A DNA stretch of 64,000 bases from Pycnopodia helianthoides. Lineage: Eukaryota; Echinodermata; Asteroidea; Forcipulatida; Asteriidae. The notes beneath the pieces were generated by a model. That model was not told the DNA's origin and did no database searches. It saw nothing but the letters and a program-made list of their open reading frames with translations. Below are positions 45,511 through 56,333 of this stretch, in pieces. Position 1 is the first letter of the stretch; each line of letters begins with the position of its first letter. Both the position numbers and the translations under genes were made by a program. The DNA is taken from assembly GCA_032158295.1 (NCBI GenBank), contig CM063255.1, positions 372,001 through 436,000 of the forward strand, in the 5' to 3' direction.

Positions 45511-46339
45511 TTGTAAATTTTGCACTAAAACGATTTTGTGTATGTAGCTAACTGCGTCAGTAATTTAATATTCATAAAACACAACATTTAATCAGCTTAA
45601 AGGGACACACCGGCTTACTGTTTACCTAATTTAGTGATGTTGAATCACAGACAATAATTTTTCGATGGTTGTTGTAAACAAAAAATCATCAAAATGTCAC
45701 GTAATTAACGAAAAATACGAAAAATCAAAACCCGGTCAAAGGTCAGCGTATACGCTTTTCCAGCCGTTGCAACTGTCAAGTTTACGTGACATTGTTTTAA
45801 GTAGACTAGTGATCTGTTTATGTGTTAATTATAACAATGGCGAGGCATAAGGATCCAGTCTTCATATCCAACAAGCACAAATTCACGTGTAATTAAAAAA
45901 CCGACAAAAACACAGTCCGATCCTAACCGTGCAGCTATTCGTCGTCGTCCCGCCGCGTGTGTAGCGCAGGCATCATGTAACATGACAATAGTTAGGGGAT
46001 AATAGCTAGGGCTACAGACTAAAACCCTCGTAAAACAAAACGTAATTAATGGTCTGGCTCCCTACCCCTCCACAGGCTCCGAGTTCATGCCTCCGTGGTT
46101 TGTCTCTCTGGCCCGGCGAGACACTGCACCGGCTGTACGGAATATGCCCCCAAGGTTTACCGCTAGCTCCCCACGCGAATCTTACGTTCGATTTTTTATC
46201 ATTATTTACAACTTGCATCCATAAACTGAATACATAGTCTTTTTTGCCAAATACTCATGAATAATTGTTTAAAAAAAATACTTGAATTTGGTTCAGTAAT
46301 TTACTTTTATACGGCTGGAAGTAAAACTAATTCTGAAGA
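45511..46339. other. Unassigned block, possible MITE left half
   Basis: From 45598 the sequence starts TTAAAGGGACACACCGGC, which looks like the TTAAAG-type end of the window's other MITEs; no matching right end was found. 46050-46190 is clearly GC-richer than its surroundings and holds a short ORF on each strand without recognisable domain. I see no supported gene. Confidence 0.35.
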
Positions 46340-46386
46340 TCACGTGACTTTTCGGAACCACATTTTGGTTCCGAAAAGTCACGTGA
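46340..46386. repeat. Perfect 21-bp hairpin with CACGTG ends
   Basis: TCACGTGACTTTTCGGAACC (46340 on) is mirrored by GGTTCCGAAAAGTCACGTGA ending at 46386, with a 5-nt loop. It may be the central palindrome of the element beginning near 45598, because other MITEs here have central hairpins; it also places two E-boxes (CACGTG) at the stem base. Confidence 0.8.
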
Positions 46387-46424
46387 CCTTCGTTTTTGAA
46401 AAAATGTTAATCTTAAAAGCCCAG

Positions 46425-46605
46425 GTTACAATTAGGTACAAGTTTTGGGCTACATTGATGCCCGGGGTATCTTGAGGTACAAATTTGGAGCTACATTTAG
46501 GTTGGAGCTACATTGAGATCAGAGCTACATTTAGGTACAAGTTCAGGGCTACAATTAGGTTGGTCTACATTCAGGTACAAGTTTTGGGCTACATTTACGT
46601 GCAAC
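46425..46605 (-). repeat. GTAGCCC minisatellite, inverted orientation
   Basis: Units such as TACAAGTTTTGGGCTACATT and TTTAGGTTGGAGCTACATT are reverse complements of the minisatellite at 3505, 25780, 40705 and 62040. This is the only copy in this orientation, suggesting a local inversion. Confidence 0.7.
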
Positions 46606-48104
46606 CTTGTCCCCATGGTTAAACTCCTTACTTGGACCCTGATTGGACAAAACTAAATCTTAACCTTTGTCAAAACAGCCGGCCGGCAACCAATGAACAG
46701 ACAGCCTATTAAATCTGGTATACCGGACCACGAGACCATGACGAAGATGTGAATTTCGAAAAGCACCCAGACTATATTAATTTGCCTACGTATTCAATAT
46801 GTTTGGATATGCAAATGATCCAATACCAGGGTGAGAGAGCGGTCAACCTGGTACTGCTCGACACACCCTGGGGACGAGGTTGATTTACGTGAGGCTTTAA
46901 TTAGGTACACGTTAGGTCGGGGCTACAGTATGGTATATTTATTCACTAATTCGTACCTCAACCGTGAATAAAATATTTTCTATCGCGCCAATTTGCTCCC
47001 CCGCCCCAACCTGCAATAAGGAACATGTTAATGCAATGACCATGGGTAACATCGTTCTTCGGCGACGAGCCACGGATGGAAGACGAATATAAGTCTTTAA
47101 CTCAGTAGATATAAGACTATCTGAACACACCTGACTTTGATTTTTTAAAACCTTTCTTCTGCAATATTTTAAGAAACGTAAGCTAATGCCGTTGATCTTT
47201 ATTCTTAGACAAGGTCCTGCTTGATACACCGGGAAATATCTGAAAAACAAATCTCAAAAAGGATTTACTGTTACATAATTATCTCTCTTTTCTTCTATTT
47301 TACTTCTTAGAGAGAAAAATAAATAAATGATACGTCTGTCGTAGCTGCGCTGAAAACGATCAATGATAGGCACACCCTAACCGTGTGCACTCAACCTGTT
47401 ACTCTTACGTAATATGCAAAACTTGCCACGCTTCTTGGCTAGCGTTAGAAAATGTAATTCTGGGGCAACATGCATTGATGTGAGATGTTGCCGAGATTCC
47501 GACACTTAAAAATTAAATAAAAAATTTGACACTTGCGTCTTAACAAACCAATGGTACGATCATCTGAGAACGAGACTGAACGGATTTTTTTTAGCATGCG
47601 AGATTTTTCACCGGGATCAATAGTAATCAAATTTATCATGTAGAAACTCTGGTTAGTCCCCGAATCCGTCGTGTTCATCACAATTAATACTTGCATGATT
47701 TGATATACGACATAATTTTCCAACATAAATTAATAACACGGTAGATCAGATGAGATTATAAACCTAATACAAGGTTGTTTACTTCAACACGCAGCGATTT
47801 CGTAAGAGTGTTCAACCAAAGTGTGTTTGATCGATCAATGGTATTTATATCTATCAGAGCAAGTTTTACTCTCTATAAAAAATACATTTTGTTGTGTCTG
47901 CTAAATTCAAACAAAGTTTATTCACTTAATTATATGTAAGGCCTGAGATTTGCTATGCCATACACTAACCTGCTGAATCTTGAAGTTGGCAACCTACTCC
48001 ATGGTATAAAAAAACTAAAATCTAACTCAGGGTTGGTCATTTCTTTAATCAGTCTACATGAGACTATTAACACGAATTGTTCCATGACCTCTGTATTCAC
48101 GAAT
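46606..48104. other. Intergenic, decayed receptor-upstream DNA
   Basis: 47690-48090 resembles 22100-22510 and 43200-43410 (AACACGGTAGATCAGATGAG, GGTTGTTTACTTCAACACGC, GACTATTAACACGAATTGTT), the flank that precedes relic copy 3, but no receptor body follows; LINE-B starts instead. 46606-47690 shows nothing I can assign. Confidence 0.5.
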
Positions 48105-49300
48105 GTCAAAATGCATTGATGAGATCAAGTCTTGTTTATGTCAAACAATCTCAAGTTCAATGAGGAGCGGAGAAGACTAAGTTCGTCGAAGTAATTTTTG
48201 ATCACCTTAAAGACACTGGACACTATTAGTAATTGTCAAAGACCAGTCTTCTCACTTGGTGTATCTCAACATATGGATAAAATAACAAACCTGTAAAAAC
48301 TTGAGCTCAATTGGTCGTCGAAGTTGCGAGATAACTATGAAAGAAAAAACACCCTTGTCACACGAAGTTGCGTGCTTTCAGATGGTTGATTTCGAGACCT
48401 CATAATCTAATTCTGAGGTCTCGAAATCAAATTCGTGGAAATATACTTCTTTCTCAAAACTATGTCACTTCAGAGGGAGCCGTTTCTCATCAATGTTTTA
48501 TACAAATAACCTCTCCCCATTACTCGTTACCAAGTACGGTTTTATTCTAATAATTATTTTGAGTAATTACCAATAGTGTCCACTGCCTTTAAGCATCCCC
48601 TGCCTCCTGTGACTCTCCGCACTTGTAGTAAGATTACCCATCCCACTAAGAGCGTGCGCAATCTTGGCATTGTGTTTGACTTCTCCATGACTAGGAATGC
48701 TCAAATAACATCCCTGTGCACAGGCCTTATCTACCAGATGCGCAATGACTAAAGAATCAGGACATTCCTTGACATGGATACATGCCATATTGTGGTCCAC
48801 ACTGTGATTCTTACCAGGCTTAACTATGGCATTGCCTTATGTTTGGATCTAACGGAACCCGATATTCAGCGACTGCGAAGGATTCAGAACTGGCCGGCTA
48901 ATCTTGTATGTTGTGCCTCAAAGCGTGATCATGCCACACCTTATCTCAATGAACTTCACTGGCTGCAGGTTGGGGAGAAAATAACCTTCATGATCTTGGT
49001 GTATGTGTATAAATGCCTATCACCTTGCTTGTCTCCCTAACCGGCCTGTACACTCAATTCTTCGCTCAGCTTCTGACACTACTCGCCTCATGGAACTGAA
49101 CTCTGTGAAGCTGCTGGAGTTCGCATCAAGTCGCACCTTTTCTAAAATTGCTCCCAAACATGGACTGCACTGACTATCTCCATCAGAGAACCTGACATTT
49201 GTTTATACAAATTCAAGAAGTGTATATGATTTTTTTTGTTTACACAATCTAATGCGCTGCGTTATTGATGTGGCGCTTTATACATGCCTTATACATGCCT
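48105..49300 (+). pseudogene. LINE-B fragment split by a MITE
   Basis: First piece 48105-48206 (TGCATTGATGAGATCAAGTC ... TTTTTGATCACC), second 48593-49300 (CTGTGACTCTCCGCACTTG onwards, with RLRRIQNWPANLVCCASKRD and the 3' part). The MITE at 48207-48592 sits between; the uninterrupted join is seen at 11125 and 29440. Frames broken. Confidence 0.78.
48207..48592. mobile_element. 386-bp MITE with imperfect TIRs and central hairpin
   Basis: Left TTAAAGACACTGGACACTAT; right end mirrors it as TTAAAGGCAGTGGACACTAT. Central hairpin GATTTCGAGACCTCA (48388-48402) / TGAGGTCTCGAAATC (48414-48428). Empty site GATCACCTTTAGCACC at 11125 and 29440 dates the insertion after unit duplication. I recall this family as common in sea stars; unverified. 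Confidence 0.88.
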
Positions 49301-49670
49301 TATATATATGGACTAGGTTTGTTTGTATGTATATTTGATAGGTGTAGCTTTGACACTATCACCCAAATGAATCGTACTGTGAGTGATTCACCTTTCTAAA
49401 ATTCTGCCAACATATGATGACATTTCGAGACTGACTGTTTATACAATTGCAAGAATTTGTATATCGAATTTTTTTCTACACAATCTAATACACTGCGTTA
49501 TTGATTCGCTTATAATGACTTATAATACCTATATATACTAGGTGTTTGTATTATATTTGATAGGTGTATTTTACTATCAACCCAAATGTCACATGGAGTG
49601 TTTACTTATCAGAATATTCATGCCTATCATTGATGACATTTGTATAGCTCGACTGTAACTATCCGTACAA

Positions 49671-49970
49671 AACAATTAAGGCAGATGAAATGACATCAAT
49701 ATACTCTAACAAGATTCCTAACCCTAAGACGTTGCAAATTAGACGTGAATTATACTTAAATGTATTATTCCTTCTTCTGGCTTTCCCGGGTTTGTTTTTT
49801 CCAGTAAAATGTTTTTTGTCCAGATCCTGAAACTCCCTTGAGACCTTCTTGTGAAACACAATGGTCAATGCTCCTATTTATAATTATAAGTTTGGTAATA
49901 CGTCAACTAAAGATGCAACACGTGGAACAATATCACGGGCAGGAATCTTTATAAAGGCCCAACCAGGCTC
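49671..49970 (+). promoter_or_regulatory. Conserved promoter of receptor copy 8
   Basis: AACAATTAAGGCAGATG (49671-49687), ACTCCCTTGAGACC (49832-49845, the best EBF-like match in the window), TATAAA (49950-49955) and initiator region GCTTGAGACTCAATC (about 49973). Spacing matches the other copies. Confidence 0.65.
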
Positions 49971-50139
49971 GCTGCTTGAGACTCAATCTCTTCTGAGTTT
50001 TGATAAAAACAGACGTTACTATTTTCAAATTTTTACCAAAAGCTTAAATCTCAGCCAAAGACCTTATATATTTCTTTACACAGCCTACAAGCAGTTAAAG
50101 CAAAACAAATTAAGACAGGCTTGGAGTTCATGTGCCACT

Positions 50140-51126
50140 ATGGAACAAAAGATTAAAGACACGCTTCCATACGTACAGATGGCTGAGGGTTGCATTGGTC
50201 TCATCGGGAATCTCCTAGTGTGTCTCACAATTGCAAAAACTAAATCAATGCACAATGTAACCAACTTCCTGCTTCTTAACCTGGCTTTGGTAGACGCCTG
50301 CGTTTCAATTATGGGTATCTTGGAGCCCTCATTTGGAGTAGAGTTCCGACGCAAAATAGGTGCATTCGGATACTGCACCCCAAGTTTTATCTACAACTTC
50401 AACGGCTTTTTCATCATAAAATGGTTCCAAGGGAGTATTTTTTCGAGCTCAATACTGAGTCTGACTTTATCAACATTCGAACGCTATATTGGGATCATTC
50501 ATCCATTTAAGCATTCAAGTTTCTGGACAAGAAGAAAAATCATTATTATGCTATGCTTCGTCTGGGTGTTTCCGATTCTTTGTGAGTTACCAGTCACAGT
50601 AGCCTACTTGATCCTGTACCCAGCCGACAACTGCACGGTGCCAACAAACATCAAGTATCCCGGTGTTTTAGTCGCAGGAATTGTTAATATGTTTGTAACA
50701 TTTGCAATCCCATCAATTGCGTTGGCTTTCATGTACATCAAGATCATGTTCAATTTGAAGACAGGAGCTCGACATCTTGAAGAACAAGGAGTCCAGGGGC
50801 CACCTCAAGAGCTTTATCGAGCTCACAAGAAAGTCACTCAAGCTCTCGGCATCGTCACAGCAGCCTTCTTTATTCTCATCATGCCAGGTCAAATCACCAG
50901 GCTCATTATAGTTAGCACCAACATGTTTGGCGGTAATTACGTTTTATCGGAACTCTTGACTAAAATAACTTCCTTGTCGATTTCTTCGAACTCTGCCATA
51001 AATCCAATTGTGTACGGTTTCAAATACACGCAGCTACGCAGAGCCTGTATTGCCATCATATGCCCATGTAGTACACGCTGTAACAGATCCAATCAAGTTC
51101 AACAAGACGTTCAAGACACAATTTAG
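50140..51126 (+). CDS. Intact class A GPCR, putative chemoreceptor (copy 8)
   Basis: 328-aa receptor starting MEQKIKDTLPYVQMAEGCIG. The same frame is open from 49861, but that adds 93 codons covering the TATA box (49950) and leader, so the start at 50140, aligned with all paralogues, is preferred. Hallmarks are present: IGNLL, ALVDAC, FERYIGIIHPF, FVWVFP, DNCTVPTN, MPGQI, NPIVYGF and CPCSTRC. Odd point: the Cys in NFNC at the TM3 entry is Gly here (YNFNGFFIIKWFQG), and the neighbouring CFER is also altered, so the class A loop 2-TM3 disulphide may be lost; GYCTPSF upstream could substitute. The immediate downstream pseudogene is its closest relative. Confidence 0.92.
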   Translation: MEQKIKDTLPYVQMAEGCIGLIGNLLVCLTIAKTKSMHNVTNFLLLNLALVDACVSIMGILEPSFGVEFRRKIGAFGYCTPSFIYNFNGFFIIKWFQGSIFSSSILSLTLSTFERYIGIIHPFKHSSFWTRRKIIIMLCFVWVFPILCELPVTVAYLILYPADNCTVPTNIKYPGVLVAGIVNMFVTFAIPSIALAFMYIKIMFNLKTGARHLEEQGVQGPPQELYRAHKKVTQALGIVTAAFFILIMPGQITRLIIVSTNMFGGNYVLSELLTKITSLSISSNSAINPIVYGFKYTQLRRACIAIICPCSTRCNRSNQVQQDVQDTI

Positions 51127-51216
51127 AACTAGTCGATGCAGGATACTGTAACGTGAATGTTTTCAGTTTGAACATTTAAAAATCTTCTCATAACTACTGT
51201 TGAATATTAGGTTAAA

Positions 51217-52142
51217 GGAATCTCCTAGTGTGTCTCACAATTGCAAAAACTAAATCAATGCACAATGTTACCAACTTCCTGCTTTTTAACCTGGCTTTGG
51301 TAGACGCCTGCGTTTCAATTATGGGTATATTGGAGCCGTCATTTGGAGAAGATTTCCGACGCAAAATAGGTGTATTCGGATACTGCACCCCAAGTTTTAT
51401 CTACAACTTCAACTGCTATTTCATCATCAAATGCTTCGAGAGAAGAATTTTGTCGAGCTCAATACTGAGTCTGACTTTATCAACATTCGAACGCTATATT
51501 GGGATCATTCACCCATTCCAGCATTCAAGTTTCTGGACAAGAAGAAAAATCATTATTATGCTGTGCTTCGTCTGGGTGTTTCCGATTCTCTGTGAGCTAC
51601 CGGTCACAGTAGCCTATTTGATCCTGTACCCAGCCGACAACTGTTCGGTGCCAACAAACATCAAGTATCCCGGTGTTTTAAGTCGCAGGAATTGTTAATA
51701 TGTTTGTAACATTTGCAATCCCATCCATTGCTTTGGCATTCATGTACATCAATCATTGATCATGATCAATTTGAAGACAGGAGCTCGACACCTTGAAGAA
51801 CAAGGAGTCCAGGGGCCACCTCAAGATCTTTATCGAGCTCACAAGAAAGTCACTCAAGCTCTCGGCATCGTGACAGTAGCCTTCTTTATTCTCATCATGC
51901 CAGGTCAAATCACCAGGCTCATTATAGTTAGCACCAACTTGTTTGGCGGTAATTACGCTTTATCGGAACTCTTGTCTAAAATTACATCTTTATCGATTTC
52001 TTTTAACTCTGCCATAAATCCAATTGTGTACGGTTTCAAATACACACAGCTACGCAGAGCTTGTATTGCCATCATATGCCCATTTAGTACACGCTGTAAC
52101 AGGTCCAACCAAGTTCAACCAGACGTTCCAGACACTATTTAA
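51217..52142 (+). pseudogene. 5'-truncated tandem receptor copy with indels (copy 9)
   Basis: Begins inside TM1 (GGAATCTCCTAGTGTGTC), joined directly to the 3' flank of copy 8 only ~90 bp after its stop; N-terminus, start codon and promoter are missing. Body resembles copy 8 (SIMGILEPSFGEDFRRKIG, NFNCYFIIKCFER). One extra base near 51681 (GGTGTTTTAAGTCGC) ends the first frame. Five extra bases near 51750 (CATCAATCATTGATCATG) restore the original frame, so TM5 end, loop 3, TM6 and TM7 (NPIVYGF) are open again to 52142. The fusion looks like a product of misaligned recombination within the array. Confidence 0.9.
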
Positions 52143-52679
52143 ACTTAGTCGATTCAGGATACTGTACCGTGAATGCTTTCAGTCAGAACAATTTAAATGT
52201 TCGAATAAGTATTGTTGATTATTGGGTTAAGGGTTTGAATCCTAGTAAGATCACTGCCCTGCATGAATGTTGCCCCAGAGTAGCCTTAGTTATTCCACGG
52301 GGGATCACATTTCTTAACCTGTTGTATTTTAATATCAAAGGACTAATTTAGCACCTATTGAAAGAACATAATAACATACCAAATACCATTGTTATAAAAT
52401 GATTTCTGACTACATGGACTGATTCAGATGTAAATTATGATCATAATCTTTCTATGTACACGCAACGAAACTATAACCCCGTCTTAGATATCGTACATGT
52501 GCATAGTTCTCCAGCATGGCAGACTTCATACATTGCTGTAGAAACGTGACGTCAGTGAAAAGGGTCTATATCGTTATTTATGTTAATAATATTAAATACA
52601 ATCATAATCTTGTGATTCCACACTTGTTAAAACTCGAAATATCTTTAATAAAATCGTCGATAAATCTGCACTGAATTAA
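52143..52679. other. 3' flank of copy 9
   Basis: Nearly identical to 31431-31960 (mutated B box GGTTTGAATCCTAG near 52233, half palindromic element ending GTGACGTCAGTG near 52550). This similarity shows the copy 9 end and the copy 5 end come from the same parental unit. Confidence 0.6.
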
Positions 52680-53803
52680 AGCTATTAAGATGTTGAAAAC
52701 AATTTTCGTAAACTGACGTATCAGTCAGGTAATTTATAATGACAAAATTGATTTAAATGTCATCGTTTATATAGTTATTCTGTACTAAGTACCAACTATG
52801 TACACACGCTATTTTACAGCTAAACGAACTATTTTGCACTTTGTAAAAAAACTATACAAAATGTCATCTTTGATACAATTTATTTGCACTATAAGTTGAA
52901 ACTACATAAATCATCGATACCAGCTATTTTGCACACGGTAAAAACTAAATTTATTAAATATTATAGTTCACTCAAGTTTATCTGTAAGCTACCAAAAGTA
53001 AAAACTATATACATCGTCTGTACCAACTACTTTGCACAAGGTAAAAACTACCTATCATCGTTGATACAAGATTATCTGTACTAAGTAAAACAAAGCAGCT
53101 ATGCACATCGTGATACCAGTAGTTTTCTCTAAGTAAAGTCTACCTATATTTAATACCATCATTGATATAAATCTGCACTCGGTGAAAACTATGTACATCG
53201 ATGATACTAGCACTTTTGCACTCTGTAAAAAGTGTACATGAAACATTATCGTTGTCACAAGTTTATCTCCTCTAAGATAAAACTACATAGTTGATGCCAT
53301 GCTAGTCTGTACTCGATAAAAACTCTATACTAAATATTATCGTAGACACAAGTTTATCTTTAAGGTACAAACTATAAACATCGCCTATATCAGATAATTT
53401 GCACAAGGTAAAAACTACCTATCATCATTGATAACAAGAGTATCTGTACTAAGAAAAAAAAAACTATTTTATTTATTTATTTATTTATTCCTTATATTTG
53501 GACATCGTGATACCAGTAGTTTTCACTAGGTAAAAACTACCTGTATTTAAAACCATAATTGATACAAATCTGCACTAAGTAAAACTATGTACATTGATGA
53601 TACTAGCAGTTTTGCACCCGGTAAAAAGTATACTTTAAACATTATTGTGCTACAAAATTATCTCCACTATGGAAAAACTATTCTGCACTAAAAAAACCCT
53701 GTATTACATCGTTGGCACGTGTTAACTTATACGCACTATAAGTAGAAACTATAAAAATCGTTGATACCTGCTAATTTGCACACGTTAAAAACTAACTATA
53801 ATA
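52680..53803. repeat. Dimeric satellite, array F
   Basis: Same left edge as arrays B and D (AAAGCTATTAAGATGTTGAA). A short (TTTA)n tract is inserted at 53465-53492. The array is cut at 53803 by the 2.5-kb insertion and resumes at 56333. Confidence 0.85.
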
Positions 53804-56333
53804 ATAATAACTAGACCTTAGGTGTTTGTGAACAAACACATAGCTGTTCCGTTTTGTTTTAATTTGATTAAACGCTCTGTATCAAGCTAGCAAACATCAC
53901 AAAGATTATGACTTTGTGACAAGTGGTTCAGGAGAAATGATTTTTGATAATTGAACTTCCTGTTTGGACCGGGAGGAAAGGTCAACAAGGGTCATGGTAA
54001 CCGAAGTTCAATTTCTTTGCTGAAAGGATCTATAACTTAAAAGAAATTGAAAATCAGTTGTGTTGTTCTTGAGATATTGTCTAACTTCTGGTTGACCCGG
54101 AAATAAAGGTCAACAGGGGGTCACGGTAACCCAAGTTCAATCTCCAATGCTCAAAGTGTCTATAACTGAAAAGAAATGGAAAATCGGGTGTGTAGTTCTT
54201 GAGATATAGTCCCACTTCCGGTTGACCCGGAAGTAAAGGTCATGATAACTCAAGTTCAATTTTCAATGCTCAAAGGGTCTACAACTGAAAAGGAAATGAA
54301 AATCGGTTGTGTACTACTTGAGATATGGTCCCACTTCTGGTTGACCCAGATGTAAAGGTCAACCCGGGGTTACGGTAACCCAACTTCAATCTTCAATGCT
54401 CAAAGGGTCTATAACTGAAAAGAATTTAAAAAATCGGGTGTGTAGTTCTTGAGATATGGTCCCACTTCCGGTTGACCCAGAAGTAAAGGTCATCAAGAGG
54501 TCACAGTAACAGAGAGTAAATTTTTAATGATCAACGGATCTATAACTGAAAAGAAATTGAAAATCGGTTGTGTAGTTCTTGAGATATGGTGCTGCAAAGA
54601 TTAACTAATTAAAGCTTTTAATTACTGTAATTTGACACCTGATGACGTCACAATAACAAAAATATGTTTTTCATACTAATACATTTCATAAAGAACAAGA
54701 CGGTTTGTAACTTATCCCAATTAAATACCTTTTAAAAAAAACCACCCTAACTTTTCATATCATATGTTGGTCACGCACAAATCCATTGGGGGTGTGTACA
54801 AACCAAATGGTCCACCTTCGGTTAGGAATAACAGCGGCACAATCTCCGACGCATTGCCGTGATTGCGCAATACAGAGTTTGTTTCATGGGGTCAGATTTT
54901 CCAATCTTAAATCGTTAGTTATCATGAAACTACATTGCATTTGATTATTTTTAATGGCCAGGAATAACTCTTTGTAAAAGCATTTGTGTTTTAAACATGA
55001 TTTGTGTATTATAAGTAACTAAAATGTAACTTATTCTGAAATGTTGTGTTTTTAACATTATTTTTTTTAGAGCCATTGGTTTTGCACACAGATAGAAAAC
55101 GAGCTCAAAAGTGACGTCATGATGACGTGATGGCGAATGTTAGGCCAGAATTACCATCTACAATACAAGACAAGTCCATAACTGAAAAAAGTTTGAGGAT
55201 AGGATGTATATTTCTTGAGATATGATGGACAGAAGATGGACTAATTAATTATTCACACAGCTTTCACGTGAATAATTAATTAAGCATCTTAATATAATTA
55301 CACCTCAGCTTACGTCAGGGCATAAGCTTTCATATGGTATATAATTTGTCTACTTCTGATAATTCTAAGAGGGGCATATGACAAGTAGAAAAGTCATGTG
55401 TTAAGTCAATAAGGTTTGGGGTTAGAAAGAATAATAATAATAACTAGACATTGAGTTTTTGTCAACTACAAAAACGAGGTGTTCGTGAGTGATGTCATAA
55501 AATTGTGACTGAATGAATTGGTGACGAAATTTTACCTTATCAATCCAATTTCTGGTTCAGGAGTTAGATTTGTTCAAGAAAAAACTTCAACTGCCGGTTT
55601 GAACCAGAAGTCAATGTGAAATGAGGTCGAATTCTGTGTATCGTTTCTTAAGTTGTTACATATGTTTCCAATAATGTTTAGATTGTAAAAATCCAAAACG
55701 TGGTCCAGAAGTTATGAATTTATTAAACATGAAATTTCAACTTCCGGTTTTTACCGGAAGTCAAGGTCAGACGGGTCACATTTTGAATAGAACGTGTCAA
55801 TTTAATTAAGACCTTTCAGATGACGTATAGATGGTAAAAATCCAATGTGTGGTTCAGAAGTTATGATTTTTTGAAACATTAAATTTCAACTTCCGGTTTG
55901 AACCGGAAGTTAAATTCAAACAGGTCATATTTTGTGTAGCGCGTGTTTAATTTATCAAGGCCGTTCAGACGACGTATTGATTGTAATTAACCAAAGTGTG
56001 GTTAAGGATTTATGAATTTTTCAAATATTTCATGGACTATCATTACTTGGGTGTGCAATATACAATGAAATAGCGAACGGCACCAACTGTATTCACACAT
56101 GTAGATGTAAACTATTCAATACAGAACATGTAGTTCATGTCAACTAAAAATACACGTGCGCGTGGCCGTGAGTGTCGGCGTTTGATTGTGTTGGTATACA
56201 CTACACGCGTTGTCATACAATGCAAGTCAACAGACACTTGCGCGTTGACGCCCGATTTTGACCAGATGCACAGCTAAAAATAAAAATCAACGATTACAAT
56301 AGCTGTTCCGCCCTAACAGGTCGGAACAGCTAA
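53804..56333. mobile_element. 2.5-kb Helentron/HINE-like insertion in the satellite
   Basis: Splits one satellite unit (ACTAACTATAATA | AATATCGTTTACACATG; intact version near 34440). TAGCTGTTCCG occurs near the 5' end (53841-53851) and in a 3'-terminal hairpin: TAGCTGTTCCG (56300-56310), 11-nt loop, CGGAACAGCTA (56322-56332). Inside are five ~128-bp tandem units (53960-54600) with ACTTCCGGTTGAC / CCGGAAGT mini-palindromes, then a second set near 55550-55910. ATAATAATAACTAGAC occurs at 53803 and again at 55436, so two elements may be nested. Subterminal repeats, internal minisatellite and a terminal hairpin match non-autonomous Helentrons; no Rep/helicase ORF. Confidence 0.6.

Noticed and set aside
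46049..46237. Small gene in the GC-rich patch
   Set aside because: Overlapping ORFs on both strands, no domain, no conservation seen elsewhere in the window.
49861..51126. 421-aa receptor as the primary gene model
   Set aside because: The extra N-terminus would lie across the TATA box and leader; the start at 50140 aligns with all paralogues.
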